A DNA stretch of 64,000 nt from Leucocoprinus leucothites (lineage: Eukaryota; Basidiomycota; Agaricomycetes; Agaricales; Agaricaceae), in contig JAACJO010000002.1 in NCBI GenBank assembly GCA_013368445.1, positions 806,001-870,000 of the forward strand. Reading direction: 5' to 3'. Below are positions 25,417 to 37,007 of the stretch, in pieces (positions within the stretch are counted from its first letter, which is position 1; each line of letters begins with the position of its first letter). The notes under the pieces were generated by a model, which worked only from the letters and a program-made list of their open reading frames with translations, did no database searches and was not told the DNA's origin. The position numbers and the translations under genes are program-made.

Positions 25417-26447
25417 ATGATGTCGACGCCCTCAAGGACGCCCAGAATCACCATAATGGCGCCTGAGCCATTTGACCATCCTGATGCCGATGTGATACTC
25501 CGCTCATCGGACAAGGAGCCAGTTGACTTCCGGGTTTTCAAGTTATTCCTGTCCTTGGCATCCCCCTTTTTCGCAATGATCTTCACTCTTCCTCAACCAA
25601 ATTCCCCCGTGTACTTGGAAGAGTATGAAGATGGCATACCTGTCATCCAAATGTCGGAAGACAAACGAACGCTGAGCCTTCTTCTGAAGTTTTGCTACCC
25701 CATCGCGCTAGTAGACATCCCCCGATTATCCTCTTTGCAGGAACTACAGACTATCTCACAAGCGGCGTTTAAGTTTGAGATGGACGGGGTGAAGAGGTTC
25801 GCGAAGAGCGCTCTTGTCGAGCCCCGATTTCTAGAATCTCAGCCGCTGAGAGTGTTTGCTATTGCCTGTCGGTTTGGATGGGTGCCAGAAGCTAAAACAG
25901 CGGCACGATACACTCTCCGCCAGCCCCTATCAAGTTCTGCATATTTCGAAGAACTTGTCCACATCACCGCGGCCGCGTACCACCGACTACAGCAATATCA
26001 CCGAATATGTGGTGAAGTCGCTCAGTCTCGGGTCCGAATGCAACCCGCGCTAGCAGAATTTGACGATGAGTGGGCATGGGTTCAATGTCAACGATGCCCT
26101 GGGACTGGAGTTCGGGCGCGAAGAGATACAGGGTACCCTGATTCTCGTCGGTGGTTCATTGAATGGATCCGTGACGTTGCGACGGAAGCTCAACAGCGGC
26201 CTTGGGGCGTTTCAGTCAAGAAATTTGATTTGAGAGAGAAAGCTGTTACTAGCGCCCAGCGGTGCCCCGTGTGCGGTCCCAGGGCAGCTGGAGACTTGGA
26301 GACATTCTCAGAAATGCTAGCTGTGGAAGTAGAGAAAGAGCTTGCATCGGTGCGTCCTGTCTCCTACTGCTTGTCATGTACAACATATGTATCAACTTCC
26401 TTCAGATTGAAATAGACATCAACTTCAATGAGTCAACCTGGGACTGA
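25417..26447 (+). CDS. BTB/POZ-domain protein, Agaricomycete type
   Basis: Two exons (25417-26349, 26406-26447) encode about 324 aa. The BTB fold is visible from residue 20 onward: PFDHPDADVILRSSDK..DFRVFKLFLSLASPFFA, then an acidic loop, LLLKFCYPIALVDIP, and an ALKF-like helix FKFEMDGVKRFAKSAL. The C-terminal half (RCPGTG, CPVCGPRAAG, ending INFNESTWD) matches the mushroom-expanded BTB group, in which BTB is the only known domain. Such proteins usually mediate dimerisation or Cul3 binding, but no function is established for this group. The start is chosen at a CACCATGATG context. The frame is open further upstream to 24943, but that part overlaps the end of the RING gene in another frame and looks like promoter. 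Confidence 0.82.
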
Positions 26448-26984
26448 AGACCTCGTGTCCAAACGTTTCGTTGTCCCTTCATAGTACGTACTGCCTCTTT
26501 AAGCCGGTGGCTTCCCCTATTACTGCAGCGCCGTGTCCTCAGAGTAGCGTCGATAAACTGTGGCTATCAGTGAATCCTATCATCCCCAGACTTGGTTGGT
26601 TTCAGTCAGCACTAAACTGAATGTTAAATCCTCAGTAATGTAGCTATTCGGCCTGCTTAACGCTTGAGGTATTTTTCCTCGGCTAGCGCTTAGATTAGTA
26701 TACCAGGCTCTCCATGTTCCCCTCCCCCTGCAAGAGGAATTGAGCGTGACCAGTCTGTGAAGCAGTTTCATCAACGATGTACATAACATAAACAGTCTTC
26801 CTTGATCCCTATTCTCCAACTACCCTGAGCAATTACTTGTTTTAGGTGTTCATCCCACCTCTTCTGCTAGCGTGGCTGTGGGCATCACGACGAGCCGGGC
26901 GCTCATCCTGGCTGGTTATATGACTCCCTGGTAACTCCTTACCTTCAAGCCCTCCTACTTCTTCAGCGTGAATCCGAGCTCGGC
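26448..26984. other. Intergenic, promoter side of the carboxypeptidase gene
   Basis: These 537 bp lie between the BTB gene and the S10 gene. I see no coding potential; the small minus-strand frame at 26580-26819 has no recognisable content. Confidence 0.5.
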
Positions 26985-29250
26985 ATGAAGCTCAGCCATG
27001 TTTTGGTGATACCTATCTTAACAGTACAAGCTGTCCTGGTACCATTTGCGCCGGGAAAATTGGGCTTCCTCACCAGTGATACTGGTTTAGGAGTTGATTC
27101 TTTGGGCGTCCTTGCTACTAGTGCCTCTGCTCCTTCAAGTATTCGACGCGTTCCTGGCCAGTTACGAGGAGTGGTTGAGGATTCTGGAATTTGTGGTATG
27201 GAACCAACTCACAGATTTTGTACGCTCTACTAACCTCGCGCATGTGCAAGAAACAACGAATGGAGTCCACCAGGCGTCCGGGTACGTGGATATTAGCGAA
27301 GATGGGAGTATTTGGTATGTGGGCGGCCTAAGTTAGGTGTCACTAAAATGTAATCCTGCTTGGGTAGGTTTTGGTTCTTTGCCGCTCGCAACAATCCAGA
27401 TACGGCGCCCCTCGCGCTTTGGTTTAATGGTGGAGTATGCGCGTCCTTGTATTCCCATATGTATATGACATTTAACCCTCTTGTGAATCATAGCCAGGTA
27501 GTTCAAGTATGATCGGCCTGACGCAAGAAAATGGTCCTTGTCGCATCAACAATGATAGCGATACCGTGTCAATGAATCCATACTCTTGGAACGAGAGGGC
27601 AAATCTACTGTACATTGACCAGCCAGCCGGAGTAGGATTTTCAACTGGAACCAGGGTGGTTGGAACATCTGCTGAAGCTGCACGGGATATTTGGACGTTC
27701 ATGCAAATATGGCTTTCAGATTCCAGATTTTCGCAGTACCAAAACAGAGATTTGGCCATTTGGACAGAGTCGTAAGCCATCCTCCTCTTCGTTTATCTTG
27801 CAGTTGACGCACAAGTTGAAACGCAGCTACGGCGGCCATTATGGTCCCTCTTTCGCAACGTCAGTTGATCGGCCCAGTACACCTGTCATTCTCAAAATTG
27901 AAATTTCCCATTCAGCTATTTCCTGTCCCAAAACGCAGATATCGCTGCTGGTCGCATTTCAGGAATAACACTCAATCTCAAGACGCTTGCTATAGGGAAT
28001 GGGCTAACAGTTAGAAACTATTAATGTTGACTTTTTGTTCCCCAGCACTAACATGAAACTCGACTTCCAACACAGGATCCTATAGCGACATATCAAGGCA
28101 TCATCGACTACGCCTCTAGCAACCCATATCGTATCTTCAACTCAACTGCTCTTGCTGTTGCAAATGATACTTGGACTCGCCAAGGTGGTTGTAGAGACAG
28201 CGTGAGCTCTCAAGGGCCGGCATCCTGGACCATGTCTTGGCTCACCATCATGACCACAGATTAACACTTGCAACGATAATGGAACGGACGCGGCATGCTT
28301 CCATGCACTCGAGGTCTGCAACACTGATGTGATAAACCCTCTTCTCAGAGATATTAACGTATGTAACTTCTTAGCTCAAACCACCAATACTGACATATAC
28401 CCACCCTTGTTACTAGGTATATTATGTCCCGAACCCTTCAACGGATCCATATCCTCGAAATGCAACATCATACCTTAACTCCATCATGTCTACCATCGGC
28501 GCTGATGTTGATTGGGCTATGACCAGCAGCTTTGTCTATAGTAACTTTATTCGAACAGGTATGTTGCGCCAGCTGAATCAATAAGTATCCCTAGATTGAG
28601 TTACATAGGCGACTGGATGAGGGATTCCAGTCCAGAACTCGAGAACGTCATCAATGCGGGAGTCCGAACCCTCATCTATGATGGTGACGCCGTAAGTCGA
28701 CCGATTGGCTTTGAAATTTCCACTTTGAATGTATTTTGCCCAGGATCTTCTTTGCAACTACAAGGGTGTCGAACTTCTGGCAAGGCTTACTTCTGTTTGC
28801 AACAAACTTTGACTTATTTTGATTTCAGCTCGATTCCCTCAATACCACCTTCTCGGATGAATGGCACCAACAGGAATTCCAGAACTGGACCGTTTCTGGG
28901 CAGGTTACTGGCCTGTACAAGAATGCCGGTACTTTGTCCTACGTTCGGGTTTACGGGGCAGGTCACGAAGTACCAGCATATACCGTGAGCACCATCACAC
29001 TTTTCCGTAGTACATCCTATTGATGTTTGTGCTGTTTAAGTACGGAAACCTTAGCATAGGTCAAGCGGCCCTGCAGATGTTTAACCAGATCATGGAAAAC
29101 CAGTCCATCTCAAACAATGATACCTTTGGAGGGACCGCGGTCGGAGGAAATGGCAGCAATCATGATAACTCAGCTCAAGATTCCCGCATTTCGCTATCAC
29201 TTGCGTCGAGTATGCTCATCCCTGTCCTTGCGTTTTCGGCTTTCCTTTAG
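26985..29250 (+). CDS. S10 serine carboxypeptidase, secreted, probably GPI-anchored
   Basis: This enzyme removes C-terminal amino acids from peptides in the secretory or extracellular space. The N-terminal [19 protein letters not shown] is a signal peptide. Family blocks in order: [15 protein letters not shown] across an intron, [51 protein letters not shown], the nucleophile block ES|YGGHYGP split by an intron near 27775, IGNGLTD, the Asp in IYDGDAD, and the His in GAGHEVPAY. The catalytic Ser-Asp-His triad is therefore complete. The C-terminus is Asn/Ser-rich and ends in a hydrophobic stretch ([17 protein letters not shown]) typical of a GPI signal. The gene has roughly twelve introns with consistent frames. 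Length is about 520-550 aa. Confidence 0.9.
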
Positions 29251-29425
29251 AAATGTCTCGGATACTCTGTAGTTTAAACCTCTATGTGATATTTATTCAA
29301 ATTGTGCTGATGTATGGAATGACGTCGGCCCGGATCGGCTTCTCCGGGCCTATATTTGATAACCACGCTTTGATTTCGGTTTGATGGCATTCGACTTTGC
29401 AAGCAGTCAGCATCTGGCGTCCAGG

Positions 29426-30533
29426 ATGCCCAAGGACGTTCTACCAGCGAAGAATGAAGAATATGGCACCAAAAGATACTGGTTCGTTGCATCGCTCGGA
29501 ATATTTACAGATCCTCTCCGGTCTCAAGTGCCCATCCGTTTTCATCATTGCCATGATTTAGGGATGAAAGATACTCGCAGTTCGTCAAACAAGCCCTCCA
29601 CTTTTGGCGATAGTAACCTGATACCAATCCTCAGAGAGGAAGATCAGAGTGATTTTGACTGGTTCAAGTCCTACAAAGACCTTGCAGAACTTCTCCACGA
29701 GCTCATTCCCGAGGAGCAATCAAGGATTCTGATGCTCGGCTGCGGTAACTCGAAACTCTCTGAGGATGTGCGTTTTATGACATCACTACAAGAGTGAACT
29801 GAGATGAACTCGGCACTAACTACGACATAGATGTGGGAGGATGGATACAGGAATATCGTTAACACTGACGTTAGTTTTCACTCGATTATCTTCCCTCGCG
29901 CAAGTATAATGAGTGCAGACTCTTCACGTTGATACTAGTATTCGGGCGTCCTGGTTGAAAAGATGAAGCAACGGCATGGGCAGGTCCGACCAGAGATGGA
30001 ATGTGAGCAACTCTTCTCGTGAATGCTGGCCCTGAACTCGATCTGCTTATTTAGCCTGACATACAGGGCATGAGATGGACGTACGAGACCTGAAGTTTGG
30101 AGACGGGACCTTTGATGTTGCAATTGATAAAGGCAAGCGCCCATTGCCAGGGCTACCAGGGGGATTTTACTGACGATTATCCGAAGGCACGATGGACGCC
30201 ATGATGACTGCCAAGGGCGATGTATGGGTTCGTCCTTATAACCTTCCCCTTCTTTATAACACTATAACAAACCTCCAGGATCCACCTGAACAAGTCATCC
30301 GCGACTGTAATAAGGAAGTGGATGAAACTATCCGGCAGGTCTCTTCTCCATCCATGTTACTTCGTCATCTCATAAATGCTAGAGTGCTAAAGAGTGGTGG
30401 AACTTTCATCTATTTGACATTTGGACAGCCGCATTTCCGCCGACGGTATTTGACTAGACCCGATACTACACTAGAAATCAAAGCACTAGGCGAGGCTTTC
30501 CATTATTATTTGTATATTCTACGCAAAGATTAG
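29426..30533 (+). CDS. Class I SAM methyltransferase, EEF1AKMT4/METTL13 type
   Basis: Predicted to be a cytosolic protein-lysine methyltransferase of the family that modifies translation factor eEF1A. The spliced product, about 207 aa, reads EEYGTKRYWDERYS, DFDWFKSYKDLAELL, motif I ILMLGCGNSKLSE, NTDYSGVLVEKM, MDVRDLKFGDGTFDVAIDKGTMDA, RVLKSGGTFIYLTFGQPHFRRR. These blocks match the EEF1AKMT4-like group closely. Two of the introns appear to use GC donors: 30133-30186 and 30335-30382. With those borders the conserved DKGTMDA and RVLKSGG blocks are restored exactly. The upstream frame continues from 29384, but the MPKDVLP start at 29426 fits family N-termini. It is convergent with the next methyltransferase gene, 105 bp away. 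Confidence 0.87.
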
Positions 30534-30638
30534 CGAATCAAGCACCTAGCTAGGCGACCAAGTATTGTCTAGGTTGTACCACACGGCCCACGAACAATTG
30601 CGCTGTGAGCCTGCCGCGACGTCCAGCTAGTAGCGCGG

Positions 30639-32350
30639 TCAAAAAAGGAACTTGACGTTTTTGTAGAAGTCAAGTAACGGGTTCTCCCCATTCCGTAGCG
30701 TGGTCTTGCTCAGATCCGCATAAGTCTCCATGAATTCTTCATGCGTGAACACGCTTGACTTCCGCTCTCCTACAGGAAGCCCGCTCGCAGATGAAACTCC
30801 ATCCACAGGATAGCGCCGGCCTGATTTTGACTGGTAAGAGTCGAAAAAACCAGCACCCAGCGACAGAGGACTGGAGCTTGTAGTTAAGGGCGACATCGGC
30901 GCAACTAGTTTTGAGTGTGGCTGTGAGAGAACGTACTCGTACATGTCACGGAGGCGTTCAAAGTTGGTAGGGAAGAAAATGTCAAAGTAACCCTGCCTGA
31001 CCAGGAGGGTCGAGCATGGCACCGTCATATTCCGGAAACGTGTCTGGACGACAGGTGCATTGACTCCAGGAATGGTATCAGGAAGAGAGGAAAAGTCGGA
31101 GAGTAAGAGACGATGTCGTGGAAAGTGCGTTCGCAGGGATTTTAGAAGACTAAGCAAACGAGTGGGAACATACTCTTTGACAGAAAGATTGGGAGCAAAA
31201 GGGAGGGAGGTATAGATTTTGCGAAGCGCGTCTGAGCGTTGAAGAAGCGTGTGGATGGGTGGAGTGTGACCCAGTTTGTCGCGAACCTTGAGGAAGGAAG
31301 CGATTAACGGATCGGTCACAGGTGTCCAGATCATGTCAAAGTCGCCATGATCATCGATTGTAACAACTCCTTGTAAAGGTTTTAATGTGCCAAGGTCGTA
31401 GCGTATCACATCATGTGCGAAGTTGTCCTAAGGTGTGTCAGAGGATGCCGTCAGGAAGGTAGGCGGGTATGGCTTACGATGACTTCCATGGCCAGGAAGA
31501 AGCATGGGGCTGGTTCTCGCGTCTTCCAATGAAAGATACTCTGGTGAACAATCTTCACGTTCCCATGATGTCTTGCGAGTCTCTTCTTTTGAAGCTTTGC
31601 TAAGTTTCCGCTTATTTCAATTATGTTGTATCGTGTCTGTTCATACACGTCTGGATGAACCTCCTTTAAATAGTCGAGGATACTCTCGGCCAGCGAACCG
31701 TTCCCCGCACCAATCTCGTAGATGACAAAATCTTCGTAGGGGAAATATTTGAGCAGGTATTCTGACACAAGACACTGTGCGAGAGCTTGGCCGTAGTATG
31801 GCTGAGCTTGAGGTCAAGACACGATCGATACCTGAAATTAAATGATATTCACCTTGAATAATTCTGTTGGAGTATGCCATAGCTGCTTCCCGGGCCCGTG
31901 GTGTTTATCTGCGCCATATGCGGCATACCGCTTCGCTACTTCCTCCTGAAACTCTGTTGAATCCCGCAGATGGCAGAAGTCGAACGAAGACCCTTGAGTG
32001 TCGAAAATGTTGACTTGTTTCGGGAAGTACCCGTAATTGGGATTGTACAAGGAGTCCTCAATGAAATCGCGTGCGAGCATTTTGACTCCTGTGAGTGGGG
32101 TTGTCTCGCGCTCCAGCATGTTTGAATCGACCGGTATAAATGCAACCTGAGCAGAGGTTAATTCAGCACCGATCGAGGTTCGGTTAAAATTCCATTTGTC
32201 CTTTGGTTCTGGAGGGAGGTCCTCCGTCCGATTCTTCAGGTTAATCCTAGAGGCTGAAATGTGCCGAAGGGTTACGGTTCGCGGACGGAAAATACTACGG
32301 TGGTGGGCGTTGAGCAGACATCTGGAGGTACGCGCCCCCAGCAATGTCAT
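30639..32350 (-). CDS. NDUFAF7: NDUFAF7/MidA-type methyltransferase, complex I assembly factor
   Basis: This is a mitochondrial methyltransferase that in other eukaryotes dimethylates an arginine on the complex I 49-kDa subunit during early assembly. Three exons (32350-31853, 31801-31478, 31427-30639) give 536 aa. The N-terminus is Arg/Ser-rich without acid residues (TSRCLLNAHHRSIFRPRT), a good mitochondrial presequence. Family blocks are LTGVKMLARDFIEDSLYNPNYGYF, PYYGQALAQCLVSEYLL, the SAM motif VIYEIGAGNGSLAESIL, YNIIEIS, then AMEVI|DNFAHD and ITIDDHG-like VTIDDHGDF. Exon phases are all zero. The C-terminal 120 residues are Ser-rich and fungal-specific. The gene is head-to-head with MMS19. 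Confidence 0.92.
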
Positions 32351-32528
32351 GTGCGACGAGCAAAAGTAGCAGCAACGTCCGAGTTGTCGTGGGCGTTGCA
32401 GCCGAAGATGGAGGACTCGACCCTGACGGAGCCGGACATGTGACCAGTTTCACGAAATCACGAATCGGAAAATACCTGATCGAAGCTGCTCCAGACGTAT
32501 CTCCCTCTTCTCTGGTATTTCGTGAATC
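32351..32528. promoter_or_regulatory. Short divergent promoter, NDUFAF7 / MMS19
   Basis: Only 178 bp separate the two start codons, so transcription of both genes must be driven from this interval or from within the neighbouring gene. No TATA-like or named factor site is obvious. Confidence 0.55.
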
Positions 32529-35500
32529 ATGGAGAATACGGAACGTTTGATACGAACATGGATTGCCACAGAGAAAGATGAAGATATCAGGCAGATCTCA
32601 TTAGGTACATTAGCAGACTCGATGATGCCGACAGTTGCTGAACCACTTCTTCAGAGATTTCTGCAGATCGAACGAGCCTCGTTAATGTCGTCAAAGGCCT
32701 TGGTGAATATTTAACCGCAGATGAGGAGGACATTCGGCGGAAAGGTTCGTCCATAACTACCTTTTCATAATTCTCATCTTACACGGTGCTTCAGGTGTTG
32801 AGTTCCTATCGCTAGTTCTGGCTAGCCTTGCGGAAGATAAAATCAACAAGCAATCCAGTAAGAATAGACAAGAGTCCCGCTCTTTAGTTGAGATGCTTAG
32901 ATGATCTCTAGCACGCGTCCTCTCAACATTTTACTGCGGAAAGCTCGAGGACTCTGGGACTATAATACCAGCGCTCAGTGGAATCCAAACCTTGGTTAAA
33001 CTACCGACATGCTCAGCTTTAGAGGTCCAAAGCATCCTTCGCAGGTATATATTGTCTCCTTCTATTTTTCCTAATCGTCTTCCCGACTTGTGTCAGCATG
33101 TTCGTCCATGTGAAGCCTAAAACTCTGGTGCAGTCTGTTCGCTTCGTTATATTCTCGATCCTAGATTCGCTCGTCGCAAATCATAGAGACGGTTTGTACT
33201 CCTTGGGTGTCTCGTTCCTCCCCGCTGACCAATACTAGTTCTCAAGGCTATGGGAAAAGAATTCTTGGATGGCTATGTCAGCCTGGCCGACGGAGAGAAG
33301 GACCCTCGGAATCTAATCGTCGCTTTCGCTATTGCCCGAGTTATTCTCATCGAGTTTGACATTCACGAAAGAATTGAGGTGAATATCTCCCCCTTTATTC
33401 CATCATCTAGACTCATGGACCTTCCAGACACTCTTCAACGTCACATTTTGTTATTTCCCTATTACATTCCGTCCCCCGCCCAATGACCCGTATGGGATAA
33501 CTACAGAGGATCTCCGCGATGCGCTTCGGTACGTTCCATTAATAAAATCACTTCTACTGGGTTCGATCATCTCTAGGGGTTGTTTGAATGCTACGCCTTA
33601 CTTCGGGCCCCTGGCAATTCCGGTGTTCCTGGAGAAGCTCTTGGCTGGTACAAGAGCTACAAAGGTACGACCGTATCCGGGTTATCATTCGTCCCTTTTA
33701 CTCACATTAGGTCAAAGAGAGATACACTGCAAACTATAGGCATCTGCTTGCCGGTGTACGGTGCTACTCTGGCCAGAGCTGAAGCACGGAAATTATGGAA
33801 TTCACTCAAACTCGAGGTGCGCTGCATCTTGATCTGAATGTTATCCCGCTCATAGTAATCACCAGATCTTCCAACCGACGGATTCTGTTAACGAGGAAGA
33901 GGCTCTCCGAACAACGCAAATCCTTGTAAAAACCATCTACCAGACGAATGGGTTGAGCGGAGATGACGCGGACGTCCAAGGTTTAGCCCGTGAGGCTTGT
34001 GAAGAGTGCATTGGAATTCTCAAAGAACCAGAGAAAAGTCAAGCTAAACCTGCGGCCAAGATCCTCTGTGCCTTCATGAGTACAACTCGTAAGCTGGCCC
34101 CCCCTGTGTCTCGTATCCTACTGAATCAGAAGACCAGCATCCATTGCCAAGTACACCATCTCACAAGCCGTGCCCCATCTAGTCCAACTATTCCACAATC
34201 CTGATGAAGCGGGGAATCGTGCTCCTGTGCTTGCAGTGCTTTCTGAGTTCATCACCGCGGCTCGAGACTCATTGTCAAAGTTGTCCCCTCACCCCGTACA
34301 AGCAGAGTACGGGATGGAGACAGAGCCTACAGCTCCAGCTTTGACTCCCTATAAGGATGATGTACTGGGTGTTCTAACTGTTGGACTGAAAGCGGCTTCC
34401 TCGCGACGACCCGCTCTAGCGGGTCTGCAGGGAATGGTGGCTACTGAAAACCTGCTAACGGACGAGGAACTTGGTTTCATTGTTCATAATGTGAACCAGA
34501 TACTCGAAGCCGACCCCGGTGAGCTCGATGACGCCAGGTATATCCCTCCTCTACCACCCGGCGAGATTGTCATTGATATGAATTCTCCTCAGTGACGCAG
34601 TTCTTGACCTTCTTTCTGCAGTCGCCAAAGTCAACCCTCGTCCCGTGGAGGTGCAGACTCTTCCTCTGCTATTCAGCTCACTTCCAGACTCCCCTCCACT
34701 GCGTAATGCTATACCAGAACGCGTGAAAATTCTTAACGCTCTCTTAGCACTGGAGACACTGTGTGTGCAAGCGCAGCTTTTTGAGACTCTCGTTATTCGC
34801 CTAACCACAAAACTTGACCTGATATGTGTTCCTAACGCATCTTCTCTTACACCGTCGCCTATCACAGAAGAAGAAGTGGAGCTACACGCCGCATATGCGC
34901 ACTGGGTCCTGACCACCCTTGCTAAGACACTGCGGAAGAAGGTGGATAGAGAAGACCCGGATGTCGCAAAGTATATTGAACGGCTAGTACCAAGAATATT
35001 CAATCTATTCATCTTTTCCGCACTCGTGGTTGCGGAGAATGATGGTAACGAGGAGAAAGATAGGTGGCGCCAGAGGGTATCCGTTGCGACAGATCCCAGA
35101 CTTGTGAAGAAGGCCGGGGAGATTGTGACATTGGTCGTGCAGGTCCTTCCCTTGACGTGGGTGCTGGTGATTTCACGATTGAAACTGCGGCTGAGATCCA
35201 AGTAGGCGGCAAGAAAATTATGCGACATTACTATATGGCGCATTGTTGGAAGGTAATCTCGAATCCATTGCGGAGGGTCATCAGAAGATCGCTGCAGACA
35301 GAAGGCTACTGGTATTTTCGGTGACTGGACCCATTCCCAAGAGCCTTATCTGAATCAGTTTCATTGACTGTTCCATCCAGGACACAGCGTCAACGGCGCA
35401 GAAGGATCTATTGGCACTATTTTCCGCCGCGATTCTTCCACTCAGAAAGGAGGTCGGTATCATTAATTATACGGCAGGAAATCCGATCGTTGATAGGTTG

Positions 35501-36850
35501 TTCTACATAGGTGCGACCGGTGGTTTCGGAAGTCAATGCTTTCCTCGACAAAGTGCTATGGTGGTGTCTAACTAGCGCTGTCTCGGACTTTCAAAGAGAT
35601 GCTGTATTCCATTTACTTGCATCCATCCTCAACAAACGTGTTGATGCTGATCGTGCGCAAAGTTTTCGTCTTGACTTGTGACGGGTAACTAAACTAACGC
35701 TTTATAGGACTAGATACGTTTACAAATACCCTCTTGTCGATGTTTTGGGATAAGGAAATTCTTGATAGCAGTGTGGCTCTTGAGAGACGGCAACATGCAA
35801 TCAAAGCCTGGACATGGGTTAGCCAATTTTCCCAATCAACCTGTAATTCTAACTTAGAAATGATGAACTGTTAGGTGTCTAAAGCTCTGCTCATTCGGAG
35901 CCACACCCTTGCTCTTCAGTTCACTGATAAGCTGTTCGACGCTTTCGACGATGGGGTTATTGGCTGGGATGCGGCCAAAGCTATCGGGGACGTTGTAGCT
36001 ATAGACAATGTCCTCACAAAGAAACATCATGCAATCTCCAGGGTATGTCGTGGTGATTAACTCGTCGACCTGCATATTTACATCTATTTCTAGCTCCTGT
36101 ATGCTCAGAAATTCGTCAATCACGTCCTCTCAAGGATTATTGCGGGTGCAAAGGATTCCAGCAGTGAGTAGTATTCCATGTCACAAATCTTTTACCTTTT
36201 TAATAGAGCATCGAATTCAAGAATCCCGGTGCCAGACGGCATCTTTAGTCGCGTTGACTTCATTAATAAAATCTATTCCAAAGGCAACATACCAGCATGA
36301 GCTGCCGGGCGTAGGTTCCATTGTCCTGGTTAACTGGGTCCGAAACTAAAGGGCGATTGTCAGCTCATTCCTCTACTCCTCCGGGGGCTTGAACTTCCAG
36401 ACACGAACATCAGATCCAATGTGATCGATACATTCTTGGCTGCTGCGGAAGGTGACTCGCCGGAAAGTAGCCTGGTCGCAAGTCATGCCCCAACGCTGGT
36501 GACCTTGATGCTAAAAAATAGTAATGCCGCCGAGATGCCATCATCGGTGCGTGCCCTCTCTATAAGACTATATTCCAGGTCTCGACCTGAACTATTCACA
36601 GAAAGTGAGAATTCATGCGCTAAAATACCTGGAAAAGCTGCCCTCGATTGTAAGATACGACATATTACACCCCTCGAAACCAACTGTGATCAAGGAACTG
36701 GCAAAAGCCGTGGATGATCCAAAAAGGACGGTTCGGAAAGAGGCTGTGGATGCTAGGACGGCTTGGTGAGCCACTACTCGAGCATCCAGCAGTCTCTGAA
36801 TCATGTTTTCTAACGCATGTTTTAGGTTCCGGTATCATGGATCTACGTAG
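32529..36850 (+). CDS. MMS19: Mms19, cytosolic Fe-S cluster targeting factor
   Basis: This HEAT-repeat scaffold of the CIA targeting complex delivers Fe-S clusters to DNA polymerases, helicases (XPD) and other nuclear enzymes. The start MENTERLIRTWIATEKDED and the next exon (ISADRTSLVNVVKGLGEYLT..EEDIRRKG) are diagnostic. Further blocks are EFLDGYVSLADGEKDPRNLIVAFAIARVIL, YFGPLAIPVFLEKLLAG, VKRDTLQTIGICLPVYG, a long helical C-terminal half (34140-35200), and the end DDPKRTVRKEAVDARTAWFRYHGST before the stop at 36848-36850. I checked several junctions (for example 35160 to 35204) and each restores the frame. There are many short introns. Total length is about 1000 aa, as expected. Confidence 0.92.
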
Positions 36851-37007
36851 AGAACTGACTGGAAGTAGAGTAGCTCCTAAACTACGAAAACCATATATAG
36901 AGTTGTGCGTCAACCGGCGATATCCGTGCCTGTTGCCACGGTGTGAATATTAGGAATAACACTGAACGCGTCTGGTGGATATCACAAACAACCTAGCCTG
37001 TCCACCG

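Noticed and set aside
34551..35243. 230-codon open frame on the minus strand
   Set aside because: Antisense to MMS19, whose protein matches the family through this whole region.
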